Source of the DNA: Porphyromonadaceae bacterium UBA3318
GTDB taxonomy: Bacteria > Bacteroidota > Bacteroidia > Bacteroidales > Muribaculaceae
DNA length: 21,388 bases
NCBI GenBank assembly: GCA_002361235.1
Contig: DESI01000004.1
Coordinates: forward strand, 5,005 to 26,392
Reading direction: 5' to 3'
The position numbers and the translations under genes were made by a program. Under the pieces are notes generated by a model. It was not told the DNA's origin, ran no database searches, and was given only the letters and a program-made list of their open reading frames with translations. Shown in pieces: positions 14,271 through 21,388 of the stretch (position 1 is the stretch's first letter; each line of letters begins with the position of its first letter).

Positions 14271-14300
14271 ATCCGGCGGAGGGGTGACCCTCCTTCGGAT
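14271..14300 (+). other. Intra-operon hairpin before the GH16 gene
   Basis: Two stacked stems, ATCCG/CGGAT (14271-14275 with 14296-14300) and GGAGGG/CCCTCC (14278-14283 with 14288-14293), are separated by a 2x2 internal loop and closed by GTGA. The sequence after it is A-rich, not T-rich, so it is not a classic terminator. It lies 13 bases after the stop of the 312-residue gene and may act in RNA processing or stability. Confidence 0.55.
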
Positions 14301-14346
14301 GCCAAAAACAATAAAGATTTAACAAGAGCCAAGGGCTAAACGAATT

Positions 14347-15531
14347 ATGATACACAAGATACTGGGAACCGGAATTGCGGTGATGCTGGCCGGAGCAGCG
14401 GGAACACCGTGTCATGCCGCTGAGAGTCAGAACGGCACAGGCGAGACGGACGGCTACCGTCTGGTGTGGCAGGACCTGTTTGACGGCACGGAACTGAACC
14501 GCAACCGATGGAACGTAGAGGTGAACGGCAATGGCGGAGGCAACGCCGAGCTGCAGTACTACACCGACCGCGAATGCAACGTGCATGTGGGCGACGACGG
14601 TCAGGGCAACGGCTGTCTGATTCTGACCGCCATACGTGAGAACTATCAGGGCAAGGAATTTACATCGGGTCGTGTCACCACGCAGAAGCTGTTCGCCTTC
14701 AAGCACGGCAAGATAGAGGCCGCCATCAAGATGCCCAGCACCGCCAACGGACTGTGGCCCGCGTTCTGGATGATGGGCAACGACCACAAGGAGGTGGGCT
14801 GGCCCAAGAGCGGCGAGACCGACATAGTGGAGATGGGCCATCAGAATGCTTTCGGTCCCGGCACGCAGGACAGGTACTTCAACGGCGCGATGCACTGGGG
14901 CCAGGGCTGGCCGGCATGTTCGTACGCCCACGACAACACCAAAAGCTATTCGCTGCAGGACGGCGAGTTCCACATATTCACCGCGATATGGGACGAGGAT
15001 AAGGTACGCATGTACGTGGACCTCGACAAGACGCCCAAGCAGATGCCTTACTTCCAGATGAACATAACGCAGGATAATCCCGATGATGAAAATTCGCCGG
15101 GCAATTACTTCCACAAGGAGAATTTCATACTGTTCAACGTGGCCGTGGGAGGCAATTTCCCCGGCATCCACAACGCGGAGGGCATCACGGCCCTGAACGA
15201 TGAAAACAACCATCAGGCCTCGATGTATGTGAACTATGTGAAGGTGTACCAGAAAGGCACCGGCGACGAATCGATAAGCATGACCGTTCCGGGCGACGAC
15301 ATCGAGGGCTCGGGTGTGATAAGCCCGAGTCTGGCCGGCAACCTCAAGATACGTATAGAATCGGGTCACGCCAACTGCGAGGGGGCCGACCTTAAGGCAT
15401 ACGACGCCTCGGGACGCCTGATGGGCGCCGGCCGCGACACGCTCGACCTGTCGCGCATGGGCCGCGGACTGGTGATTCTGAGCGCGAGAGACGATTTCGG
15501 AAACAAAACCGTACTCAAGGAAATGTTATGA
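14347..15531 (+). CDS. Glycoside hydrolase family 16, laminarinase-like endo-beta-1,3-glucanase
   Basis: This 394-residue secreted enzyme has a signal peptide (about 1-25; the Cys in GTPC is not a good lipobox). The GH16 domain spans about 36-303: LVWQDLFDG (39-47), NAELQYYTD (66-74), SGRVTTQ (107-113) and the catalytic block GETDIVE (156-162) with nucleophile Glu157, Asp159 and acid/base Glu162, then NGAMHWG and HIFTAIWDEDKV. This form of the active site is typical of bacterial laminarinases that cut internal beta-1,3 (or mixed beta-1,3/1,4) glucan bonds with retention. Residues 345-394 (LKAYDASGRLMGAG ... MGRGLVILSA) resemble a worn T9SS tail, so secretion to the surface or medium is likely. 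The stop overlaps the GH3 start by 4 bp (ATGA), coupling the two enzymes. The linkage is an inference from family and locus. Confidence 0.92.
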   Translation: MIHKILGTGIAVMLAGAAGTPCHAAESQNGTGETDGYRLVWQDLFDGTELNRNRWNVEVNGNGGGNAELQYYTDRECNVHVGDDGQGNGCLILTAIRENYQGKEFTSGRVTTQKLFAFKHGKIEAAIKMPSTANGLWPAFWMMGNDHKEVGWPKSGETDIVEMGHQNAFGPGTQDRYFNGAMHWGQGWPACSYAHDNTKSYSLQDGEFHIFTAIWDEDKVRMYVDLDKTPKQMPYFQMNITQDNPDDENSPGNYFHKENFILFNVAVGGNFPGIHNAEGITALNDENNHQASMYVNYVKVYQKGTGDESISMTVPGDDIEGSGVISPSLAGNLKIRIESGHANCEGADLKAYDASGRLMGAGRDTLDLSRMGRGLVILSARDDFGNKTVLKEML

Positions 15532-17780
15532 AAAGAACCGCAGCGATATTACTTACAGTCGCCGCGTTAGTGTGCGGCGGCGCGCAGGGAGCGTTGCGCG
15601 ATGTGGAGAGCCGCGTGGACTCGCTGATGAGTCTGATGACGCTCGACGAGAAGATAGGACAGCTCAACCAGCTGTCGGGTTATGGCTATCATCCCGATAT
15701 GGTGGGCCAGATACGCATCGGCAGCGTGGGTTCGCTGCTGAACGAAGTCGACCCCGTGGTGGTGAACAAACTTCAGAAGGAGGCGGTGGAGAACACCCGT
15801 CTGCATATCCCGCTGGTGTTTGCCCGCGACGTGATACACGGGTTCAAGACCATGTTCCCCATACCCGTCGGACAGGCCGCGACCTGGAATCCGGAGATAG
15901 TGGAGCTGGGGAGCCGCGTGTCGGCGCGCGAATGCTCGTCGGCGGGCGTGCGCTGGACGTTCAGCCCGATGGTGGACATAGCGCGCGACGCCCGCTGGGG
16001 CCGTCTGGCCGAAGGTTACGGCGAGGACCCGTACCTTACCTCCGTGATGGGCGTGGCTGCGGTGAAGGGGTATCAGGGCGACGACCTGACGCGTCCCGAC
16101 GCCATCGCGGCATGCACCAAGCATTTTGCCGGCTACGGAATGTCGGAGGGCGGACGCGACTATAACACCGCCAACGTGACCGGCACCGTGCTGCACGACG
16201 TGATATTGTCTCCCTTCAAGGCCTGCGCCGACGCAGGTTCGGCCACGTTCATGTGCTCGTTCAACGACATAGACGGCATTCCGTCGTCGGCCAACAGGAA
16301 ACTGTTGCGCGGCATCCTGCGCGACCGCTGGGGCTGGGACGGCCTGATGGTGAGCGACTGGAACTCCATAGGCGACATGCTGAAGCACGGCACGGCAGCC
16401 AATCTGAAGGAAGCTTCGCTGCAGGCGCTCCATGCCGGTGTGGACATGGACATGGAGGCTCACGGATACACACAGTACATAAAGGAACTGATCGAGGCCG
16501 GCCGCATATCTGAAAAGGAAATAGACGCCCTGGTGCGCAACGTGCTGCGTCTCAAGTTCCGCCTGGGACTTTTCGAGAATCCATACGTCGACGAGAAGAA
16601 CATGAACCGCTTCTTCGAGAAGGAAAGCCTTGCGGCCGCCCGGCGCGCAGCCGAGGAGAGCGCCATCCTGCTCACCAACAACGGCATCCTCCCCATGAAG
16701 GGTTCGGAACGTATATTGGTGGTAGGCCCTATGGCCGACGCCAAGCATGACCAGAACGGCACATGGTGTTTCGATCTGGACAAGGAGAAGACCGTGACCG
16801 TGCTGGAGGGACTGCGCAAGGCATACGGCGCAAAGAACGTGACTTACGTGCCCGGTCTGCAGTTCAGCCGCGACAGGAGCGACGCCGGGTTTGCCAAGGC
16901 CGTGGCCGCGGCCGGCAAGTGCGATGTGATAGTATTCGTGGGCGGTGAGGAAGCCGTGCTTTCGGGCGAGGCCCACTGCCGCGCCGATATCTCGCTGCCC
17001 GGAGCACAGACGGAGCTGCTTAGGGAACTGAAGAAAACCGGCAAGCCCTTAGTGGCTGTGCTGCTGTCGGGCCGTCCGCTGACACTGCCCGAGGAATCCG
17101 AGTTGTGCGACGCCATCCTGTTCTGTTTCCATAACGGCACAATGGGAGGTCCGGCCGTGGCAAACCTGCTTACGGGCAAGGTGAATCCTTCGGGCAAACT
17201 TCCCGTCACGATGCCCCGGATGGTGGGTCAGGTGCCTATCTACTACGCGCACAAGAACACAGGGCGTCCCACCGAGGGCGAGGTGATGCTGATGGACCAG
17301 ATACCCCCGGAGGCAGGACAGACCTCGACAGGCTGCACCTCCTTCTGGCTGGATGCCGGTCTGGCACCGCTCTATCCCTTCGGCTACGGACTGAGCTACA
17401 CGACATTCGAATACGGCAAGCCCGAGCTGTCGGCCACCTCGATGGACGGTAACGGAGAGATAACGGTGAAGTGCCGTGTGACCAACACCGGCAAGACGCG
17501 CGGGGCAGACGTGGCCCAGCTCTATGTGCGCGACATGGTGGCGTCGCTGGCGCAGCCGGTCAAGCAGCTGAAGGGCTTCGAGAAGGTATGGCTCAACCCC
17601 GGCGAATCAAAGACCGTGACATTTACGCTTCCCGCCTCGCGGCTCGCGTTCCACAACACGGAGGGCAACGAGATTACGGAACCGGGCGAGTTCACCCTCT
17701 GGGTAGACAATTCGTCGGACTGCAAGACCGCACCTGTAAAATTCAGCATAACGGAAAACAATACAGCGTATGAAAAATAA
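15528..17780 (+). CDS. Glycoside hydrolase family 3 beta-glucosidase (BglX-like)
   Basis: This 750-residue protein has a signal peptide (1-21, ending AQG) and neither lipobox nor T9SS tail, which fits a periplasmic enzyme. The N-terminal TIM-barrel domain (about 25-350) includes DEKIGQL, RDVIHGFKTMFP, TKHFAGYG (197-204) and the nucleophile Asp277 in GLMVSDWNS. The alpha/beta sandwich domain (about 375-570) has the likely acid/base Glu481 in SGEAHCRADI. A fibronectin III-like domain (about 640-745; GFEKVWLNPGESKTVTFTL) closes the protein. This is the usual three-domain layout of BglX-type exo-beta-glucosidases that release glucose from the non-reducing end. It is translationally coupled to GH16 (4-bp overlap) and to GH128 (11-bp overlap), so it should degrade the imported beta-glucan oligosaccharides. 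The start at 15528 is fixed by the overlap and signal. Confidence 0.94.
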   Translation: MKRTAAILLTVAALVCGGAQGALRDVESRVDSLMSLMTLDEKIGQLNQLSGYGYHPDMVGQIRIGSVGSLLNEVDPVVVNKLQKEAVENTRLHIPLVFARDVIHGFKTMFPIPVGQAATWNPEIVELGSRVSARECSSAGVRWTFSPMVDIARDARWGRLAEGYGEDPYLTSVMGVAAVKGYQGDDLTRPDAIAACTKHFAGYGMSEGGRDYNTANVTGTVLHDVILSPFKACADAGSATFMCSFNDIDGIPSSANRKLLRGILRDRWGWDGLMVSDWNSIGDMLKHGTAANLKEASLQALHAGVDMDMEAHGYTQYIKELIEAGRISEKEIDALVRNVLRLKFRLGLFENPYVDEKNMNRFFEKESLAAARRAAEESAILLTNNGILPMKGSERILVVGPMADAKHDQNGTWCFDLDKEKTVTVLEGLRKAYGAKNVTYVPGLQFSRDRSDAGFAKAVAAAGKCDVIVFVGGEEAVLSGEAHCRADISLPGAQTELLRELKKTGKPLVAVLLSGRPLTLPEESELCDAILFCFHNGTMGGPAVANLLTGKVNPSGKLPVTMPRMVGQVPIYYAHKNTGRPTEGEVMLMDQIPPEAGQTSTGCTSFWLDAGLAPLYPFGYGLSYTTFEYGKPELSATSMDGNGEITVKCRVTNTGKTRGADVAQLYVRDMVASLAQPVKQLKGFEKVWLNPGESKTVTFTLPASRLAFHNTEGNEITEPGEFTLWVDNSSDCKTAPVKFSITENNTAYEK

Positions 17781-19224
17781 AGCAGCGATAATATCTCTGG
17801 CACTTGTGTGCCTTTCGGCTCCGGCATGGGGCAAGAGTGCGAAGCGCGGCGTAAGCGAGAATCAGTTCTCGCTGGCCGTAGAGCTGGATGCCGTCAAGCC
17901 CGGCGTGGGCTGGTACTACAACTGGGCCAATACTCCCACCGCCGGAATCAACGGGCAGGTGGAGGCATACGAGGGCATCGATTTCGTGCCGATGTGCTGG
18001 AACGCCAACTACAGCGCCGACAAGATCCGCGAGTATGTCAAGGCCCACCCCGAGTGCAAGTATCTGTTGGGCTTCAACGAGCCCAACTTCACCGCGCAGG
18101 CCAACATGACGCCCGAGGTGGCCGCCGGCCACTGGACCGCGGTTCAGGCTCTTGCCAAGGAACTTAACCTGAAGCTCGTGGCTCCGGCACTGAATTATTC
18201 GCCCAACGCGCCCTATCAGGATCCCTGCAAGTGGATGGACGAGTTCGTGGCCCTGGTGGGACCGGACGCTTTCGACTACACGGCGATCCATGTGTATGGC
18301 GGTTACGGTGTGCTGACTGACCTGGCCACCAAGTTCCATGACAAGTATGGCAAGGATGTGTGGGTGACTGAGTTCTGCTACTGGCCCGAGGCCGGCAACC
18401 AGAATTCGTCGGTGACACCGTCCACCCAGATCAACTTCATGACCCAGGCTCTGGAATGGCTGGAGACAACTCCCTGGATCCATAAGTATGCGTGGTTCAA
18501 GGCCAAGGGAAGCTACAACAGCAACAAAGGACCGAACTATGGCCTGATCGTACCTCAGACGGGTTACGACGAGCGACAGCTGTCGCCTCAGGGAATGGTG
18601 TACTGCTACATGAGCGATTTCGACAGGGAGGTGTGGAACGCCGTCGGCACCGAGTTCCCCGCAGTGGATTATGTCGCGTCGAACGCCATCGAACTGTATC
18701 CCGGCAATGACGCCGGTTGCGCAAAACCGATCGAGATAAGCCGTTTCAACAGCGGATCGACCGTAGACTGGCAGTTTGAAGTGCCCGAGGCAGGCAGGTA
18801 TGACCTGAAGCTGACCGTGGCCGGCATGGGCGAGCCTACCCGTTTCGATCCGCAGCTGCAGGTGCAGCTTGTGAACGGCGACGAGGTGACCGACCTGACC
18901 GACGTGATAAAAATGACTCTGCCCAACTCCGACGAGAATTACGAGGCCCACGCCATCAACCTGACGTTGCCCGCCGGACACGTGACATTGCGCCTTGCCG
19001 ACGCCGCTCCGTATCAGCCCAGCGGCATCAGGATCTCGCGCGTAGGACTCTATGCCGAAGGCACCGGCGCCGTGGAGGGAGTGGCAATGGAAACCTTAAC
19101 GAACGTGAATGTCTACAACATGCAGGGCGTGATGTTGAAACGCAACGTAGACCCTGCCACGGCCATCGACGGACTTGCCCCCGGCCTCTACGTCATCGGC
19201 AACCGCAAGGTGCTGGTTAAGTGA
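17770..19224 (+). CDS. Glycoside hydrolase family 128 endo-beta-1,3-glucanase with beta-sandwich and T9SS-type tail
   Basis: This 484-residue protein overlaps the GH3 gene by 11 bp. A signal peptide (1-21, ending AWG, no lipobox) is followed by the GH128 (Glyco_hydro_cc) barrel at about 24-285: KRGVSEN (25-31), VGWYYNWANTP (46-56), FVPMCWNANY (72-81), LLGFNEPN (99-106) with predicted acid/base Glu104, and VWVTEFCYW (197-205) with predicted nucleophile Glu201. Residues about 300-430 form a CBM6/35-like beta-sandwich (IEISRFNSGSTVDWQFEVPEAG; GIRISRVGLY) that may bind glucan. The final 40 residues (VNVYNMQGV, LAPGLYVIG, KVLVK) are a T9SS-type sorting tail. GH128 enzymes act on beta-1,3-glucans, so this gene and GH16 point to the same substrate. 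The family call is strong; the endo- or exo-mode cannot be read from sequence. Confidence 0.9.
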   Translation: MKNKAAIISLALVCLSAPAWGKSAKRGVSENQFSLAVELDAVKPGVGWYYNWANTPTAGINGQVEAYEGIDFVPMCWNANYSADKIREYVKAHPECKYLLGFNEPNFTAQANMTPEVAAGHWTAVQALAKELNLKLVAPALNYSPNAPYQDPCKWMDEFVALVGPDAFDYTAIHVYGGYGVLTDLATKFHDKYGKDVWVTEFCYWPEAGNQNSSVTPSTQINFMTQALEWLETTPWIHKYAWFKAKGSYNSNKGPNYGLIVPQTGYDERQLSPQGMVYCYMSDFDREVWNAVGTEFPAVDYVASNAIELYPGNDAGCAKPIEISRFNSGSTVDWQFEVPEAGRYDLKLTVAGMGEPTRFDPQLQVQLVNGDEVTDLTDVIKMTLPNSDENYEAHAINLTLPAGHVTLRLADAAPYQPSGIRISRVGLYAEGTGAVEGVAMETLTNVNVYNMQGVMLKRNVDPATAIDGLAPGLYVIGNRKVLVK

Positions 19225-19258
19225 TAATAGTTAACAATAATCAATAATAACATCAACC

Positions 19259-21298
19259 ATGAAGAAAATTTTACTGACAGCGTTGCTGTTTGGTGGCATG
19301 ATGGCCACCGCCGGCGTAACGGGCAACGTTTTCCAGCAGGCATCCCCTACAGATGGCCGGCAGTCCGAACCAGAAGTGACCAACATTCTACGCGCCGAAG
19401 GCGAAAACGCCTCCGAGTATGCCTACGGCAACAAGTGGTATGGCAATGCCGAATGGACTTCCGGAAATCTGACTGTAACGTTCAACTATACTCTTACTGC
19501 GCTGGAGAACAATCACCTGCAGGTAGACGCTACAATAGAGGGACTGGACAAGGTGCCCGGTCTTGCCGTGCTCCAGATGCAGATAGGCGTTGGCGGCTGG
19601 ACAAACGCTGTTAAAAATGAAGACAACTCATATACTTGGGTATCGAATCTAACTTTTGAACTTGGACATGACGTTGCGCCGCTGCATTTCTATTTTCCGT
19701 ATGAAAGTGGAGGTGTAGTAAATCAGGCTATAGATGGTTATAAGTTCGGGGCTGCGAATGAAGAACCGGTAAAGGAAATATTGCCTAAACTTACTGCTAA
19801 GACTCAGAACATAACCGCCAATCTCGCTGAGATTGCATACGAAGTGACTTTACCCGAGGAATTGACAGGCGCCACAGTCAAGGTATATCTGAACGATGCT
19901 GAAGCCACGGCTTCTCCCATTGCATTGACCGACCTGACACCGTCTACCGGTTATTCCTACACGATGAAGGCCGTGGCCACCAAGGATGGCATTGACTATA
20001 CAGGCAAGGAGGTAAAAGTGGAGTTTACAACGAACCGTGATGTAACTGAAGCTGTAGAATATCATGTCATTATAGATGGTATGTTAAATAAGGCATATCT
20101 GGCAGGTGAAGATGCTGCCACATCTCGTCGTTCGATGCCTGTATCTATTGAAACTACTATCAAGTACAATCCCGATGGTACAGTAACAATTGAGAGTGTT
20201 CCCCATTGTGTAGGAAACATAGTAGGATTAGTTTGGAAAGCTAATGCGTGTGAGGAAGGTCATGACAATATTAAGGATATGAAGCTTGAAGACGGTAAGT
20301 ATATATATACCTCTGACGCCAAGTTCCAGGATAAGACAAATCTTTATGTACAGTTGCGTCCTGCCTATGATGGCGGTGATGCTATGCTGAGTGTGTATGG
20401 ATATCAAACCGGTATGGAGAATGAGGTGATAACTTATGGTGAGCCTGCAAGCATCGAAATGAGCGGAGTTCCTGCCACTATGATCGTAAACGAAAGCTAT
20501 AATGTAAGTTCTATCGTAAAGGACAACAACGGTCATTATCTGGTTGAGAAAGCAGCTGACTGCACAGTAGAGGCTCCGTTTACTTTGGTTGACGGTGTTC
20601 TGACCGCGACCGCTAAGGGAACCGGCCATATAACCGCCACCTGTGAAACCGCCACAAGCGACATCGCGCTGGAGTGCTTCCTTGACAGCGACGCACAGGG
20701 CGTACACGCCATAAATGCCACTTACGAGGCTGACGGTGGTGTGAATGCCGCACTTGCATTCGACGGTAACGAAGAAACTCAGATCGAATGGGCTCCTGAA
20801 ACAGGAGCGGAGCACTATGTGACTGTAACTCTTGAGAAGGAATATCAGATTCAGGCCGTACAGCTGGTATGGGAAGGTGCTTCCGCCAAGGAATACACGG
20901 TGACTCTGACTCCCGCTGCCGCAGCCGGCGCAATGCAGAAAGCCGCAGCCGAGCCTAAGGTATTCGTTGTAAACGATGGCGCCGGAGGTGCTGGTATGAC
21001 TCCCCGCAAGAACCTGTACAACGCGGACTTCTCTACGATTCCCGCTCAGACCGTAAAGCTGGAGACCAAGGCGGCTGCAACCGTCTGGGGCATCAAGCTG
21101 AAGGAAATGAAGGTGATGGGCAGCGAGAAGAAGGACGGCACCGTAGGTGTTGAGGCCGTTGAGCTGACTCCCGACACTATCGTGGACGTATACAACCTGC
21201 AGGGTGTTCGCGTGCTGCGCGACGCCAAGGTGATGGACATCATCAACCTGCCTGCCGGCATCTATGTGGCCGGTGGCCGCAAGTACATAGTGCGCTGA
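19259..21298 (+). CDS. Multidomain secreted protein (duplicated beta-module, FnIII-like, Ig-like, F5/8-like, T9SS-type tail)
   Basis: This 679-residue protein has a signal peptide (1-19) and no catalytic motif I can see. Domain order by pattern: beta-module A (about 68-165, ending AIDGYKFG), fibronectin III-like (172-257; LTDLTPSTGYSYTMKAVA), beta-module B (295-387, ending LSVYGYQTG), a bacterial Ig-like stretch (395-472; VDGVLTATAKGTGHITA), and an F5/8 type C (discoidin-like) domain (about 482-621; NAALAFDGNEETQIEW ... WGIKLKEMKVMG) interrupted by an Ala-rich insert (552-580). The tail is T9SS-type (VDVYNLQGVRV, LPAGIYVAGG, KYIVR). Modules A and B look like diverged copies. It ends the locus before a strong terminator, 34 bases after GH128. 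The likely role is binding of insoluble or surface glucan. The middle of the gene is much richer in A+T than its ends. Confidence 0.72.
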   Translation: MKKILLTALLFGGMMATAGVTGNVFQQASPTDGRQSEPEVTNILRAEGENASEYAYGNKWYGNAEWTSGNLTVTFNYTLTALENNHLQVDATIEGLDKVPGLAVLQMQIGVGGWTNAVKNEDNSYTWVSNLTFELGHDVAPLHFYFPYESGGVVNQAIDGYKFGAANEEPVKEILPKLTAKTQNITANLAEIAYEVTLPEELTGATVKVYLNDAEATASPIALTDLTPSTGYSYTMKAVATKDGIDYTGKEVKVEFTTNRDVTEAVEYHVIIDGMLNKAYLAGEDAATSRRSMPVSIETTIKYNPDGTVTIESVPHCVGNIVGLVWKANACEEGHDNIKDMKLEDGKYIYTSDAKFQDKTNLYVQLRPAYDGGDAMLSVYGYQTGMENEVITYGEPASIEMSGVPATMIVNESYNVSSIVKDNNGHYLVEKAADCTVEAPFTLVDGVLTATAKGTGHITATCETATSDIALECFLDSDAQGVHAINATYEADGGVNAALAFDGNEETQIEWAPETGAEHYVTVTLEKEYQIQAVQLVWEGASAKEYTVTLTPAAAAGAMQKAAAEPKVFVVNDGAGGAGMTPRKNLYNADFSTIPAQTVKLETKAAATVWGIKLKEMKVMGSEKKDGTVGVEAVELTPDTIVDVYNLQGVRVLRDAKVMDIINLPAGIYVAGGRKYIVR

Positions 21299-21335
21299 TC
21301 TGGATTCTATAGTATATAAAGTATATAAGGAAGTG

Positions 21336-21370
21336 AAGCCGGGGCTCGTGTCGGGTCCCGGCTTTCTTTA
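21336..21370 (+). terminator. Intrinsic terminator of the polysaccharide locus
   Basis: AAGCCGGGGCTCG (21336-21348) pairs with CGGGTCCCGGCTT (21352-21364) over 13 positions including two G-T wobbles, around the loop TGT, followed by TTTCTTTA. It lies 38 bases after the last stop codon of the locus and is the clearest intrinsic terminator in the window. Nothing further can be read in the last 18 bases. Confidence 0.85.
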
Positions 21371-21388
21371 GTTCGCCCGACATGGGCA

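Noticed and set aside
15567..16976. Long open frame (469 codons) on the minus strand opposite GH3, and a similar one (446 codons) at 14029-15369 opposite GH16
   Set aside because: Both are His/Val/Arg-rich antisense shadows of well-supported glycosidase genes, with no recognisable protein features.

Overview
The window looks like chromosomal DNA of a gut-type Bacteroidales bacterium. Evidence seen directly: a SusC/SusD pair, a Reg_prop/Y_Y_Y regulator, HmuY/TonB heme-uptake genes, promoters with the Bacteroidetes -33 TTG / -7 TAnnTTTG pattern, A-rich leaders instead of strong Shine-Dalgarno sites, and C-terminal tails of the type IX secretion (T9SS) sorting kind. The fairly G+C-rich coding sequence and the many such tails make Muribaculaceae my best guess, but this is inference without any database search.

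Layout. (1) 1-558, minus: 5' part of an SDR oxidoreductase of the gluconate 5-dehydrogenase type, running off the left edge; its upstream region carries three 13-bp repeats exactly 21 bp apart. (2) 813-1352, plus: a thioredoxin-like lipoprotein. (3) 1430-5211, plus: a tightly packed operon with its own promoter: a small secreted protein with a T9SS-like tail, a calycin-like secreted protein, an HmuY-like lipoprotein and an HmuR-like TonB-dependent receptor. This looks like a short heme/porphyrin capture operon without the hmuSTUV genes. A hairpin at 5213-5233 separates it from the next, convergent gene. (4) 5240-8104, minus: a 954-residue membrane-spanning one-component regulator (beta-propeller sensor, Y_Y_Y, one TM, coiled coil, LuxR-like HTH), divergent from susC. 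(5) 8105-8428: the divergent control region with a good susC promoter, an inverted repeat touching its -33 box and a 14-bp perfect palindrome. (6) 8429-21298, plus: a polysaccharide utilization locus: SusC, SusD, a 312-residue secreted candidate glycan-binding protein, GH16, GH3, GH128 and a 679-residue multidomain secreted protein. It ends at a strong terminator at 21336-21370.

How it works together (inference). GH16 (laminarinase-like) and GH128 both point to endo-cleavage of beta-1,3-glucan, and GH3 would finish oligosaccharides to glucose. SusC/SusD import the fragments and the regulator senses one of them in the periplasm. Unusually, the two endo-enzymes and both accessory proteins have no lipobox but do have T9SS-type tails, whereas GH3 has neither. 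This suggests that surface display here uses T9SS rather than lipoprotein export. I see no internal promoter in the locus, but two hairpins bracket the 312-residue gene and may grade expression along one transcript.
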